A DNA stretch of 64,000 nt from Marinirhabdus sp963799365 (GCA_963799365.1 CAWCWV010000008.1:186001-250000); one strand, 5' to 3'; positions 1 to 8,910 are shown, numbered from the stretch's first letter. Numbers and translations: made by a program. Notes: generated from the letters alone by a model not told the origin.

Positions 1-540
1 GAAATTTTTAAATACCTTACGAACGACACGATTCTTTACGGCTCAAAATCAAAAAGCAGAGAAAATGTTTCTTATTATAAAGCTATTGGTAAATACACAA
101 AGGCAAGTGATACATTAAATAACAATTGGTCAAAACAAGCCTACCTAACTTATCACGATAATTATTATTATGATTTTCCATACAATTCCTATAACACCGC
201 AAATATGGACATTGAAAGAATTGAAATGCCAACTGCGATATTGATTGGACATAATACTGCATCGGCTTCCGAAGATTTTTTAATTTATGCAGATAATCAA
301 GAAAATATGACAAAAATCGGAGAGCCAACTTTTGGAAGTACAGGACAACCTATGATATTTGACTTACCAAATGGTGGAATAGGACGAGTTTGCACGAAAA
401 AAGATACTTATCCAGATGGTCGAGAATTTGTCGGTTATGGAATAAAACCAGATATCGAAATTAAAACTAAATTAAGTGATTATATGGAAAATAGAGACGT
501 AGTTTTAGAGAGAGCAATTAAACATCTGAACGGAAAATAA
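1..540 (+). CDS. S41-family (tail-specific) serine peptidase, C-terminal part
   Basis: The reading frame is open from the first base, so the gene is cut by the window edge and only about 179 C-terminal residues are seen. The segment GHNTASASEDF matches the nucleophile region of S41 peptidases, with the serine after TA, and the following TFGSTGQP resembles the strand and loop after it in S41B-type enzymes. The end, GYGIKPDIEI, is also typical of the family. Such Bacteroidota proteins are usually exported and cleave substrates near the C-terminus. The signal peptide and any PDZ domain would lie upstream and cannot be checked. It is the cargo of the first, partial cassette. Confidence 0.8.
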   Translation, partial: EIFKYLTNDTILYGSKSKSRENVSYYKAIGKYTKASDTLNNNWSKQAYLTYHDNYYYDFPYNSYNTANMDIERIEMPTAILIGHNTASASEDFLIYADNQENMTKIGEPTFGSTGQPMIFDLPNGGIGRVCTKKDTYPDGREFVGYGIKPDIEIKTKLSDYMENRDVVLERAIKHLNGK

Positions 541-544
541 CTGG

Positions 545-675
545 TGGCAACACCGTATATAAGCTATGGCTTGGTCTGTGCTTATTTGTAAAATCTGCGG
601 ATTTACCAAAGTTAGTTTATATTTGGAGAGGTTTGTGCTAAAACACGCCACAGCTCATATACAAACACGTTGTGT
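545..675 (+). other. attC-like site 1 (family G)
   Basis: R'' box TGGCAAC, then ACCGTATATAAGCTATGGC. The right arm is GCCACAGCTCATATACAAACACG followed by R' GTTGTGT. The arms pair to form a long imperfect hairpin. It ends the S41 peptidase cassette. The same family recurs at the attC split by the IS110 element. Confidence 0.8.
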
Positions 676-997
676 ACAATGCCTCACTCGGCTCAAAAAA
701 AAAAAATCTCTTAAGTTCAAATCAAAACGGTATTAATTTTTATCAAAAAAAATTAACGCGCAATTATTCCGCAAAATAGGGGCTTGTAAACGGATTAAAA
801 AGCAAAACGGAGCAATACAACGGATCTAACACTCAATCCATTTCTGACAAGTTAAATGCGCAACTGTTGCCGACTACTACTCTACTCCTATTACGGATAA
901 AAACATAACTGTAAAACTGCTGCTTAAAGCAAAACGCAATGTTGCCAACAGATGACTTTAAGTCCGGTAAAAGGGATAAAAAAATATAAAACACTGT
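671..997 (+). other. gene-less cassette body
   Basis: This unit starts TTGTGTACA and its attC begins TGTACACAA, an exact complement, so it is a complete cassette. I see no convincing open reading frame in either direction. It is AT-rich with a run of 12 A near 700 and several TTGCCG/GTTGCC words, but I recognise no RNA family or promoter. Confidence 0.6.
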
Positions 998-1129
998 ACA
1001 CAACAATGTGTAAATATAATTGCTTGGTTCTTTCTTACTCGGAAAATCCTGCGGATTTTCCTCTGGTTCGTTAATATTTACTATTTTAGTGGCTTAAAAA
1101 CGCAACTATCCTTACACCAAACGTTACCC
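998..1129 (+). other. attC-like site 2 (singleton arm sequence)
   Basis: R'' ACACAAC. The left arm ATGTGTAAATATAATTGC pairs with the right arm GCAACTATCCTTACACC. R' is GTTACCC. It differs in arm sequence from all other sites in the window but keeps the same layout, and has an inner AAAATCC/GGATTTT stem. Confidence 0.7.
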
Positions 1130-1321
1130 ACAAGCTGAAAACCAGCCGCATATTTTAGCACTTTCGGTTTTTCCCAACACATAAATCCAACGCTCTAAAA
1201 ACCAAAAGAGCTAAAACTTTCCCAAAATTCGTAATTATGTATTTAAGTATTTGCTTATATACGTAATTAATTATATGTTTGTACGACAAAGCAAATAACT
1301 TTAATAAAAATATATACACAA

Positions 1322-1693
1322 ATGAAATTAGAAATAACCTGTACAAGAGCGGAAGCCAACCATAAGCAGTTACAAAACTGTATGGAGGCATTGGATAATA
1401 TGGAAGGGAGTTTTCAAAAAATGACAAAACTTTTATCAATTGCAGGAAGCGATGTAAGATTGAGAATTCTTTATTTATTGAATTTAGAAAATGAACTATG
1501 TCCTTGTGATTTAGCTGATATACTAAAAATGAGTGTTCCTGCGATCTCACAACATATACGTAAAATCAAAGATGCAGGAATAATCAATTCAAGACGAGAT
1601 GGTCAAACACTTTATTATTCATTAAATAAAGATGAAACAGAGATATTTATTAGCATTTTTAAATCTATCGAATTAATTAGAAAAACAGCATAA
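1322..1693 (+). CDS. ArsR/SmtB-family metal-sensing repressor of the mer operon
   Basis: A 123-residue protein with a winged-helix domain of the ArsR family (helix-turn-helix about residues 63-85, LADILKMSVPAISQHIRKIKDAGI). It has a Cys-x-Cys pair (C60, C62) at the position where ArsR proteins bind thiophilic metals. It begins the mercury-resistance cassette and is followed after 11 bases by merTP, so it probably represses the operon and releases on Hg(II). This replaces the MerR activator of the proteobacterial system. The 190 bp upstream holds AT-rich repeats (two CGTAATTA words and TATTTAAGTA near 1231-1275) that could be operator sites. No clear consensus promoter could be fixed. Confidence 0.85.
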   Translation: MKLEITCTRAEANHKQLQNCMEALDNMEGSFQKMTKLLSIAGSDVRLRILYLLNLENELCPCDLADILKMSVPAISQHIRKIKDAGIINSRRDGQTLYYSLNKDETEIFISIFKSIELIRKTA

Positions 1694-1704
1694 TTTATAA
1701 AGAA

Positions 1705-2301
1705 ATGAAAACAGAAAAAACATCAAAAAATGCAGCATACACAGGTTTATTTGCTGCTGTAGCAGCATCATCTTGTTGCATACCACCTGTTATAGCATTA
1801 ATAGCTGGCGTTGGAGGAAGTGCATCTGCACTATCTTGGATGGAACCTTTTAGACCCTATTTAATAGGTTTAGCTGTAATAGCTATTGGCTATGCTTGGT
1901 ATGCTTACTTAAAACCCAAAAAAGCCGATGACTGTTGCGAAGTTGATGCAAAACCAAAATGGTATCAAACCAAAGGCTTTTTAATAGGCATTACATTGTT
2001 TGCAGCTATTTCAATTAGCTTTCCTTATTATTCTCATATATTTTATCCAGATAACAAAAAAGAGGTTATTGTCGTAAATCAATCAGACATTCAAACTGTA
2101 AATTTTGATGTAAAAGGTATGACTTGCGCTTCTTGTGAAGAACACGTTAAGCACGCTGTTAACGAATTAGAAGGTATTGTTAATGTAGCTGCTTCTTATG
2201 AGAAAGCTAATGCCGAAGTGGAGTTTGACAATACAAAAACATCTAAAGAAGATATAGAAAAAGCTATAAATTCAACGGGTTATAAAGTTATTAATAAATA
2301 A
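1705..2301 (+). CDS. merT: MerTP: mercuric ion transporter fused to MerP-like domain
   Basis: 198 residues. The N-terminal half has three hydrophobic segments, with a vicinal cysteine pair in the first (C24-C25, ASSCCIPP) and a second pair in the loop (C77-C78), as in MerT inner-membrane Hg(II) importers. The C-terminal about 70 residues form a heavy-metal-associated domain with GMTCASC (C141, C144), equivalent to the separate periplasmic MerP. Fused MerTP proteins are known in Bacteroidota. It is expected to hand Hg(II) to the cytosolic MerA encoded two genes downstream. It follows the ArsR gene closely, so cotranscription is likely. Confidence 0.88.
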   Translation: MKTEKTSKNAAYTGLFAAVAASSCCIPPVIALIAGVGGSASALSWMEPFRPYLIGLAVIAIGYAWYAYLKPKKADDCCEVDAKPKWYQTKGFLIGITLFAAISISFPYYSHIFYPDNKKEVIVVNQSDIQTVNFDVKGMTCASCEEHVKHAVNELEGIVNVAASYEKANAEVEFDNTKTSKEDIEKAINSTGYKVINK

Positions 2302-2312
2302 AAATAAATCTT

Positions 2313-2921
2313 ATGAAAACAGCAAAGCAATATTTGGGCAAACAATTAAACACCATGTTATCTGAAATTCAACTTGATGATAATAATTTTATCGTGAATG
2401 TCCAAAGGGAATTACTTAAAGGCAATCCACTGCCAAAAACAACATTTTATGCACTTATCGATGCAACTAAAGAGAAAGCTGATTCACTGTTGGAATTATT
2501 AGGAGAGCTAAATGAAAATAACCAAATTACAGCCTTTTCTGGTTTGTCGATTACACCTACCAACCACAAGTTTATAGTGCAAGGCAAAACACTTTATACT
2601 TGGTGTGCATTAGACGCTATATTGTTTACCGAATGGCTGGATGTTTCGTCCCAAATTATATCTCAAGACCCAATTGACAATTCTATAATTGAGTTGAATA
2701 TTGAATGCGATCATTTGATATCATCTAATCCATATCCAATATTTCTCTCTTTGATTGAAAAAATGGACTCTTGCAATATCAGAGGTTCCTTTTGCAATCA
2801 CGTCTTTTTTTTTGCAAGCGAACAAACCGCAAAACAATGGCTTGACAGCAATGTAAATGGCAAGATATTAACCATGGAAGATTTATTTGAATCGAATAAA
2901 ATTGGCTTAAAATGTTGTTAA
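2313..2921 (+). CDS. merB: MerB organomercurial lyase
   Basis: 202 residues. The catalytic triad of the family is visible: C98 and D101 in LYTWCALDAILF and C161 in GSFCNHVFFFAS, matching C96/D99/C159 of the classical enzyme. The N-terminal helical region and the tail WLDSNVNGKILTMEDLF also fit. It cleaves the carbon-mercury bond of organomercurials by protonolysis and delivers Hg(II) to MerA. The gene lies 11 bases after merTP and 52 bases before merA, so the cassette should give broad-spectrum resistance to inorganic and organic mercury. The protein ends in a CC pair that could help transfer the metal. Confidence 0.9.
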   Translation: MKTAKQYLGKQLNTMLSEIQLDDNNFIVNVQRELLKGNPLPKTTFYALIDATKEKADSLLELLGELNENNQITAFSGLSITPTNHKFIVQGKTLYTWCALDAILFTEWLDVSSQIISQDPIDNSIIELNIECDHLISSNPYPIFLSLIEKMDSCNIRGSFCNHVFFFASEQTAKQWLDSNVNGKILTMEDLFESNKIGLKCC

Positions 2922-2973
2922 AAATAATCACCTATATTTATTAAGCACCACATAAAAACAAATCATTTTTAAT

Positions 2974-4707
2974 ATGAAGAATTTATTTAAAAAGAAAAAC
3001 GAGTTATCTCAAAAAACAGAAACTGTTTCATTACAGATAGAAGGAATGACCTGTAGTGGCTGTTCATTACATATCGAAAAGGATATCAATAAAAAAGATG
3101 GTATTCTAATCAGTTCTGTGAACCACGAAACTGGTAAAGGAGAATTTACTTTTGATACTGCCAAGTTGAATAAAGAGGAATTGATTAACGCTGTAAATAG
3201 CATTGGTAAGTATACGGTTGTTAAAGGCAATGAAAAAGAGGATTGTTGTGATTCAATTTCGGATAGCACGACAGATAAAGCGTCCAACAAAGGAAAAAAT
3301 CAATTCGATTTAATCGTAATTGGAGGTGGTTCTGCTGCATTTTCAGCAGCCATAAAAGCCGAAAGTTTAGGGCTTACCACGCTTATGGTAAATGGTGGTT
3401 TAGATTTTGGTGGCACTTGTGTTAATGTAGGTTGTGTACCTTCTAAAAATCTAATTCGAGCTGCCGAAACAGCTTACCACGCTACACATTCTAATTTTGC
3501 AGGAATAAAACCAAAAGGCGTTGACATTGATTTCGCACAAGTTATCAAGGATAAAAAAGCTTTAGTTGCTGCATTACAACAACAAAAATATATGGATGTG
3601 GTCAGTGATTTTAAAGGCTTGACCATGCTCAAGGGATGGGCAGAGTTTGTGGATACTAAAACCATTCTTGTAGATGGAAAAGACAAGTTCACTGCAACCA
3701 ATATTATAATAGCCACGGGAGCAACCACCAACATACCTAATATCGAAGGATTAAATGAAGTTGGGTATTTAACTAATGTGTCTTTGTTCGATTTAGAAGA
3801 AAAACCAGAAAGCCTAACCATTATGGGCGCAGGTTACATAGGGTTGGAAATAGCAATGGCCTATAATCGTTTAGGTGTAAAAGTGCGCATCATTGAATTT
3901 ACAGATAGACCTTTACGAAGTCAAACCGAAGACATTACTGGTGTTTTAGTTGAACAAATGAAAAGTGAAGGCATTGAAATTCTTCCAAATTTTAGAGCCT
4001 TTAAATTTGAAAAAGAGGGCAACAATACTATTATTCATTGTAACTGTCCTGATGGTTCTACAACACAAATTGTTGAAAAAGGACATATTGTTGTCGCGAC
4101 AGGAACCACGCCAAACACGTCTAAATTAGGTCTAAAAAAAATAGACCTAAAATTATCAGAAAGAGGGCATATTGTGGTTAATGAAAAAATGGAAACTAAT
4201 ATTTCCAATATTTATGCAGCTGGTGATGTCACTAATACACCGCCATTTGTGTATACAGCAGCAACCGAAGGCAGTACAGCCGTTAATAATGCATTTTCAT
4301 TATCAAAACAAAGTGTAGATTATGCATCATTACCTTGGGTAGTATTTACAGACCCTCAAATTGCGGGAGCAGGTATGGATGAAATTGAAGCTGAATCAAG
4401 AGGCATTCCTTTTGAAGTATCAAAATTAGATCTAACACATGTACCAAGAGCTTTAGCTGCACAAGATACCAGAGGATTTATAAAGTTGATTCGTAATACG
4501 GAAACGGATAAATTAATTGGAGCAAGAGTAATAGCACCAGAAGGTGGTGAACTCATCCAACAATTAAGTATGGCTATTAAATTTGGAATTACAGTAAAAG
4601 ATTTGGCTGAAAGTTTTTATCCATATTTGACACTTGGAGAAGGAATCAAATTAGCAGCAATTACTTTTGGAAAAGATGTTTCTAAATTGAGTTGTTGTGC
4701 AAGTTAA
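2974..4707 (+). CDS. merA: MerA mercuric reductase
   Basis: 577 residues. An N-terminal heavy-metal-associated domain carries GMTCSGC (C27, C30). It is followed by a FAD/NAD-linked disulfide oxidoreductase core with FDLIVIGGGSAAFSAA, the redox-active GTCVNVGCVPSK, a second dinucleotide fold (MGAGYIGLEIA) and the FAD-binding IYAAGDV. The C-terminal Cys pair (SKLSCCAS) that shuttles Hg(II) to the active site is present. Length and all key residues match complete MerA. It reduces Hg(II) to volatile Hg(0) with NADPH in the cytoplasm. It is the last gene of the mer cassette. About 140 bp without a gene separate it from the attC. Confidence 0.95.
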   Translation: MKNLFKKKNELSQKTETVSLQIEGMTCSGCSLHIEKDINKKDGILISSVNHETGKGEFTFDTAKLNKEELINAVNSIGKYTVVKGNEKEDCCDSISDSTTDKASNKGKNQFDLIVIGGGSAAFSAAIKAESLGLTTLMVNGGLDFGGTCVNVGCVPSKNLIRAAETAYHATHSNFAGIKPKGVDIDFAQVIKDKKALVAALQQQKYMDVVSDFKGLTMLKGWAEFVDTKTILVDGKDKFTATNIIIATGATTNIPNIEGLNEVGYLTNVSLFDLEEKPESLTIMGAGYIGLEIAMAYNRLGVKVRIIEFTDRPLRSQTEDITGVLVEQMKSEGIEILPNFRAFKFEKEGNNTIIHCNCPDGSTTQIVEKGHIVVATGTTPNTSKLGLKKIDLKLSERGHIVVNEKMETNISNIYAAGDVTNTPPFVYTAATEGSTAVNNAFSLSKQSVDYASLPWVVFTDPQIAGAGMDEIEAESRGIPFEVSKLDLTHVPRALAAQDTRGFIKLIRNTETDKLIGARVIAPEGGELIQQLSMAIKFGITVKDLAESFYPYLTLGEGIKLAAITFGKDVSKLSCCAS

Positions 4708-4850
4708 TCCCTACTAAAAGCCATACACATTTGCAATTCGCTCAAAGCCACCACGCCATCAAAAATTGCAAAAGAGTATGTCTTGCCAACGCTCAATCCG
4801 AACATTTAAGAAAATATCGGAATTGAAAAGCAGAACGGAATAAAGCCAGT

Positions 4851-4981
4851 GGGTAACAACGTATATAAAAAATAGCAGTTAAGAGCTAAACTAAAAGTTT
4901 GGTTCTTTTCTGCTATCTTTGTTTTCAACTGAAAAATTGCACATACAAATCTGCTACTTTTCATATACAAGACCGTTGAGC
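4851..4981 (+). other. attC-like site 3 (family D), end of mer cassette
   Basis: R'' GGGTAAC, left arm GTATATAAAAAATAGCAG, right arm CTGCTACTTTTCATATAC, R' GTTGAGC. The mer cassette starts GTTACCCAC at 1123 and this site begins GTGGGTAAC at 4849, a perfect 9-bp complement, so the whole 3.7 kb operon is one cassette. Confidence 0.85.
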
Positions 4982-5350
4982 AACAATAAGATCAGATCAC
5001 TAGGTTGGTTTGCTTTTCGATGTTTATACTGAAGACCATTTTAAGAATATCAATCTGATTAGTATAAATCGGATTTCCAAGCTTTGGCGATTTCATCGTT
5101 GAGAGTTTACTCTCAGAACGTTGAGACGCTCCCAAAGCTTGGTAAAGTTAGTGTTTGATTTTCAAAAAATCAAGTAACGGACTGATATTCTTAAAAGTAG
5201 TGGTCTGAATTCTTGAATTGTCATCGAAAATTTGTTTATGACGTCATTTTATAAGCCCTTATAAAAAGCATAAAAAACAAAAAGCAAGATATAATGCGTT
5301 ATCTGACTGACTTCGTATTCGTCGAATTGCAACTTAGGGACGAATACTGT
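4976..5350 (+). ncRNA. gene-less cassette N3 copy 1: candidate structured RNA
   Basis: No ORF. The body holds nested long-range inverted repeats: TTTTCGATG (5014-5022) with CATCGAAAA (5222-5230); AGACCA (5033-5038) with TGGTCT (5201-5206); TTTTAAGAATATCA (5039-5052) with TGATATTCTTAAAA (5183-5196). Inside these lie CCAAGCTTTGG (5077-5087) with CCAAAGCTTGG (5132-5142) and the hairpin GAGAG/CTCTC (5101-5114). All stems are perfect or nearly so, which suggests a folded RNA or single-stranded DNA of about 220 nt. A near-identical second copy is at 19042. Not matched to any RNA family I know. Confidence 0.5.
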
Positions 5351-5485
5351 TGCCAACTGTGCATAATAACAATTTTGCCGTAGGGATTAATGAATATTAT
5401 TTCACTAGTTTTAAGGAAAAATTAAAACATCTGAAAATAACGTCCTATTTATAGGCAAAACTGTTATTATACAAACCCGTTACCA
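5351..5485 (+). other. attC-like site 4 (family H), end of N3 copy 1
   Basis: R'' TGCCAAC, left arm TGCATAATAACAATTTTGCC, right arm GGCAAAACTGTTATTATACA, R' GTTACCA. The start of this cassette is GTTGAGCAACA where GTTGGCAACA would be the exact complement, a one-base difference. Confidence 0.75.
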
Positions 5486-5838
5486 ATCATGGCGCAATTG
5501 GAACTTTTCATAAAAAATATCATGGCTGATAAATCCGCAAATTCGTGCAACTGATTTGCAAAAAGATAGGTTTGTGTTTGAGTTAAAAATTCTCACGGCT
5601 GACAAATCCGCCCACGGCGGATTTAATTGCGCAAACGGACTATTTCGTTGGCAAAGGTCGGTGGAATGTTACGCAGGATCGTTTCTGTGCGATTGGCAAG
5701 TTTGCGCCACGCTAGGTAACAATGCATAAAGTCCATTGCTGCTGATTTTCCTATCGGAAAATCATCGCAGGCGGGAAATGAGGGAAATTCTAATTATATT
5801 CGTTAAAACGTTCCGCAACGGAACGTTATGCAAGACCG
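5480..5838 (+). repeat. gene-less cassette N1, copy 1
   Basis: First of 25 copies of a roughly 360 bp unit that starts TTACCAATCATGGCGC and ends in its own 131-bp attC (family B, 5714-5844). Features are an AAATCCGCC/GGCGGATTT hairpin, a GATTTTCC/GGAAAATC hairpin and a GTTCCG/CGGAAC hairpin near the right end. No protein is credible because the frame is not kept between copies. The 17 bp at the two ends are complementary at 14 positions. Confidence 0.85.
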
Positions 5839-5858
5839 TTACCCAACATACGAAAACA

Positions 5859-7907
5859 ATGAAATCGACATCAAAAAAGATAACTACGAATACAAGGGTA
5901 ATCAAAGACCTCTTGACGAAATACAGAGATACATTTCAGGCTTTTCGTGAACTGATAAACAATTCCTTACAAGCCGAATCTAAAAATATTGAAATTAACA
6001 TTGAGTATGTTAACGAAGCCAATATTAAATCACCTATTAAAAGTATTGAGATAAAGGATGACGGAATTGGAGTTCCATTCAACGAATTTGACAATCGAAT
6101 TTTGGAAATTGGAACTACAGCCAAGGCAAGAGGTCAAGGAATTGGAAGATTTAGCTCTTTGCAAATCGGAGAGTTAATGCATATCGAGACTGTAGGTTTT
6201 GACAGCGATAAAAAGCAATTCTCTAAAACTAAATTTAGTATGGATACATTGGACTTTAATGATGCCCAATTAGAAGAGACTGAATTTAAAGTAGACTATG
6301 AATATCTTACCGAAAAACAAAACCCTTATTACAAAGTTTCAATAGAACAACTTCATCATAATAAACAAGAAAAGCCTGCTAAAAGAAATAGAATTCACGA
6401 AAACTTTTTACCAAACAATATCAATCAAGCAATATTCGAGCATTACCCATTCGAGATTTTTCACAATTCAGTAAACTTCATTGTAAACGGTAAAACTCTT
6501 AAAAGAGACCAATTCGTTATTGATAAACCTTCTAAAAAAACGATAGATTACACCGACAAAAAAGGAAAAACACATAAACTAAACTTTTACTTCTACAATA
6601 TTAATTCCTCACTAAACAAAGTAAAAGTCTTTTTTCAAACTGACAACGCAGGGTTAAAAAGCGTTGCACACGAATACACATATTCGTCCGATTGGTACAC
6701 ACCAGATTTAGGCACTTGGTTCATTTATATCGAATCACCAATGTTGAATACCGATTTATTCAGAAATTTAGATTTAGAAACATTAGGAGAAGCGGAAATA
6801 AATAACTTAAAGAATACAATAAAGGAAACTATCAATGATTTTTTCAAAGCAAAAAATAAAAGGTTTGAAAAATTTCTAAAGAATTTAGAAAAAGACAGAT
6901 ATTATCCATATCAAAATGATGAGCATCCAGCTTCAAAATCTCAAGAGGTTCTGTTCAAAAAAGTTGCCTATTTGTTAGAGGACGAACATAGACTTATACA
7001 AAAGGATGATAAAATAAGAAACTTCCTCTATCCTCTTCTTGACAAGGCAATTGGTAATGGGAATATTGAGTATATTTTTAAGAAAGTATTAAAACTTTCG
7101 GAGGAAAGTTTAGAAAAATTCCACAACCTATTAGAGAAAACGGATTTAGAAGATGTAGTTCATTTTGCAAGTGTTGTAGCTGATAAAACAGAATTCTTGG
7201 AATTTCTTCACGAGTTGACATATGGAGAGATTTCTAAACATCTTAAAGAAAGAAGCCAACTTCATAAAATAGTTGAGGATGAACTATGGCTATTTGGAGA
7301 AAACTATAATGGCACACCTAAATTATGGTCGGACAAAAAGATAGGTAATATTCTAAAAGAGTTAAGAGAGAAATATTTTGAATATGAACCTACCGAAGAA
7401 GATGAAAACTTAATTGAATTAGATGAAAGTGGCTTGAATGATATAACGGATTTATTCTTTTTTAACGAAAAAATTACTGACTCTGATGTCAAGGAGATTA
7501 TGGTTGTTGAATTAAAGTCGCCTAAATGTGCAATTAGCAAAAAAGAACTAAATCAAATTGACGAATATGCATTTACCATTGAACAGCACTCGGCATTACC
7601 TACCGAAAAGGTTAAATACAAACTGATTTTAATTTCATCACGTTTGACAAAATTCGCAAAATCACAAGTCAAATCACGAAGATTAAATTTCCCAGACAAT
7701 CCATTTATGTATGACAAGAAAACTGAAAAGAACATTGAGGTTTACGTAATGGAATGGTCTGAACTAATAGAACAGAATAACCGAAAGTTAGGTTATTTGG
7801 CAAATAAATTAAACATAAAAGATAAGTCTGTGAAAACGAAATTCGAAAAAGAATATGCGGAATTAATAGATGAAAAAATATCTGCTCAATTAAGACTTGT
7901 GAAATAA
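5859..7907 (+). CDS. GHKL (Hsp90-like) ATPase with C-terminal PD-(D/E)XK nuclease-like domain
   Basis: 682 residues from the ATG 20 bases after the cassette start; longer frames would begin in the previous attC. The N-terminus has a Bergerat fold: the helix with E31..N35 (FRELINNSLQA), DDGIGV at 67-72 and GQGIG at 92-96. A long lysine/glutamate-rich middle region follows. Near residue 551 VVELKSPK followed by QIDEY fits the core of a PD-(D/E)XK nuclease of the Shedu/DUF4263 kind. An ATPase coupled to a nuclease suggests DNA surveillance, possibly anti-phage. That role is inferred from the domain pair and neighbours. It is the only gene of its cassette. Confidence 0.75.
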   Translation: MKSTSKKITTNTRVIKDLLTKYRDTFQAFRELINNSLQAESKNIEINIEYVNEANIKSPIKSIEIKDDGIGVPFNEFDNRILEIGTTAKARGQGIGRFSSLQIGELMHIETVGFDSDKKQFSKTKFSMDTLDFNDAQLEETEFKVDYEYLTEKQNPYYKVSIEQLHHNKQEKPAKRNRIHENFLPNNINQAIFEHYPFEIFHNSVNFIVNGKTLKRDQFVIDKPSKKTIDYTDKKGKTHKLNFYFYNINSSLNKVKVFFQTDNAGLKSVAHEYTYSSDWYTPDLGTWFIYIESPMLNTDLFRNLDLETLGEAEINNLKNTIKETINDFFKAKNKRFEKFLKNLEKDRYYPYQNDEHPASKSQEVLFKKVAYLLEDEHRLIQKDDKIRNFLYPLLDKAIGNGNIEYIFKKVLKLSEESLEKFHNLLEKTDLEDVVHFASVVADKTEFLEFLHELTYGEISKHLKERSQLHKIVEDELWLFGENYNGTPKLWSDKKIGNILKELREKYFEYEPTEEDENLIELDESGLNDITDLFFFNEKITDSDVKEIMVVELKSPKCAISKKELNQIDEYAFTIEQHSALPTEKVKYKLILISSRLTKFAKSQVKSRRLNFPDNPFMYDKKTEKNIEVYVMEWSELIEQNNRKLGYLANKLNIKDKSVKTKFEKEYAELIDEKISAQLRLVK

Positions 7908-7914
7908 GTACGTT

Positions 7915-8045
7915 GGGTAACAACGTATATAAAAAATAGCGGGTTAGTCGCTTAAACGAAAGAAAATGAATAAATTAAAGGTCAGTTATAATCCGAAAAG
8001 TTAGTGCTTAAAATCCGCTACTTTTCATATACAAGACCGTTGGCA
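7915..8045 (+). other. attC-like site 6 (family D)
   Basis: R'' GGGTAAC, left arm GTATATAAAAAATAGCGGG, right arm CCGCTACTTTTCATATAC, R' GTTGGCA. The cassette start GTTACCCAAC complements GTTGGGTAAC here. Confidence 0.85.
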
Positions 8046-8051
8046 CCAATT

Positions 8052-8564
8052 ATGGATGAACAAAACCTTTATGATATAATTTTTCAAACTTTGGCGGAAG
8101 AAGATGCTGAATTGAAAGTGCTCACGGGTAAGGGGATTTTTTACTCACCTGAATTATACATTGCTTTTTTACTAGGAAAATCAATCAAAAAATATGAACA
8201 AGTAATATTCAATCGCCAAAGCACTTGGATTAGAGAAACGGATTTCAACAAAAACGGGCCCACAGATTTTGCATTCAAGGTTGACGGAACAATGTATCTA
8301 TTTGAGTTAAAGCTTCGGTCAACAATCCATTCGTACAAAGCAGATATTGAGAAACTGAATAGACTTGATAAAAATTATAAAAAATATTTCCTTGCACTAA
8401 TCGATGCGTTTGATACTGAAAAAGAAAATGATTACCGATTAGCATCTTTGGAGAAAGACCATCCTGAATTAAAAAGAATTGCTAAATTTAAAAATTTTAA
8501 AACCAACCAGGACAGATATAAAAAAGATGTCTGTTGCATCATCGGTCTTTGGGAAATCAACTAA
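8052..8564 (+). CDS. PD-(D/E)XK nuclease-like protein
   Basis: 170 residues, starting at the ATG 12 bases into the cassette. The stretch GPTDFAFKVDGTMYLFELKLRST, around residues 69-92, places D72 before a beta-hairpin and E85-x-K87 on the next strand, as in the PD-(D/E)XK nuclease fold. The rest is helical and charged, with no recognised accessory domain. It is followed after three bases by a small membrane protein in the same cassette. The function could be a restriction-type or defence nuclease, but a non-catalytic role cannot be excluded. No close family name can be given. Confidence 0.6.
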   Translation: MDEQNLYDIIFQTLAEEDAELKVLTGKGIFYSPELYIAFLLGKSIKKYEQVIFNRQSTWIRETDFNKNGPTDFAFKVDGTMYLFELKLRSTIHSYKADIEKLNRLDKNYKKYFLALIDAFDTEKENDYRLASLEKDHPELKRIAKFKNFKTNQDRYKKDVCCIIGLWEIN

Positions 8565-8567
8565 ATT

Positions 8568-8903
8568 ATGGAATATATCATTGGCGGAATTGCTTTAATT
8601 ATAATTTATTTTATTCTAAAAAGCTATTTTAAGAACAGAAGGATAATAAAACATCTGAATTTAATGGTACAAAAATATGGAGAGAATTATGGGAATATGA
8701 TTGCCAATAACAATATCGATATTGGAATGACGGAAGAGATGCTTGTCCAATCTTGGGGCAGGCCACCAAAAATCGACGGTAAAGTTCTAAAAGAAAATTA
8801 TCAGAAAATAAATTACCATTATCGAAAATACCCAAACAAAGCTGGCTATAAATTCAGAGTTGTTTTAGAAAACGATAAAATAACCGAAATCAGAGAGGAT
8901 TAA
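8568..8903 (+). CDS. small membrane-anchored protein with SmpA/BamE-like repeat
   Basis: 111 residues. Residues 1-20 (MEYIIGGIALIIIYFILKSY) form one membrane segment, then a basic stretch. The part IDIGMTEEMLVQSWGRPPKI, followed by a beta-rich tail, resembles the short SmpA/OmlA-type domain seen in many small Bacteroidota proteins, where GMT-x3-L-x3-WG(R/K)P is the hallmark. It lies three bases after the nuclease-like gene, so the two are cotranscribed. Whether they act together is unknown. Confidence 0.6.
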   Translation: MEYIIGGIALIIIYFILKSYFKNRRIIKHLNLMVQKYGENYGNMIANNNIDIGMTEEMLVQSWGRPPKIDGKVLKENYQKINYHYRKYPNKAGYKFRVVLENDKITEIRED

Positions 8904-8910
8904 TAACTGG

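Noticed and set aside
1155..1550. Minus-strand frame of 131 codons over the arsR gene
   Set aside because: It is antisense to a clear ArsR regulator and has no recognisable domain or start context.
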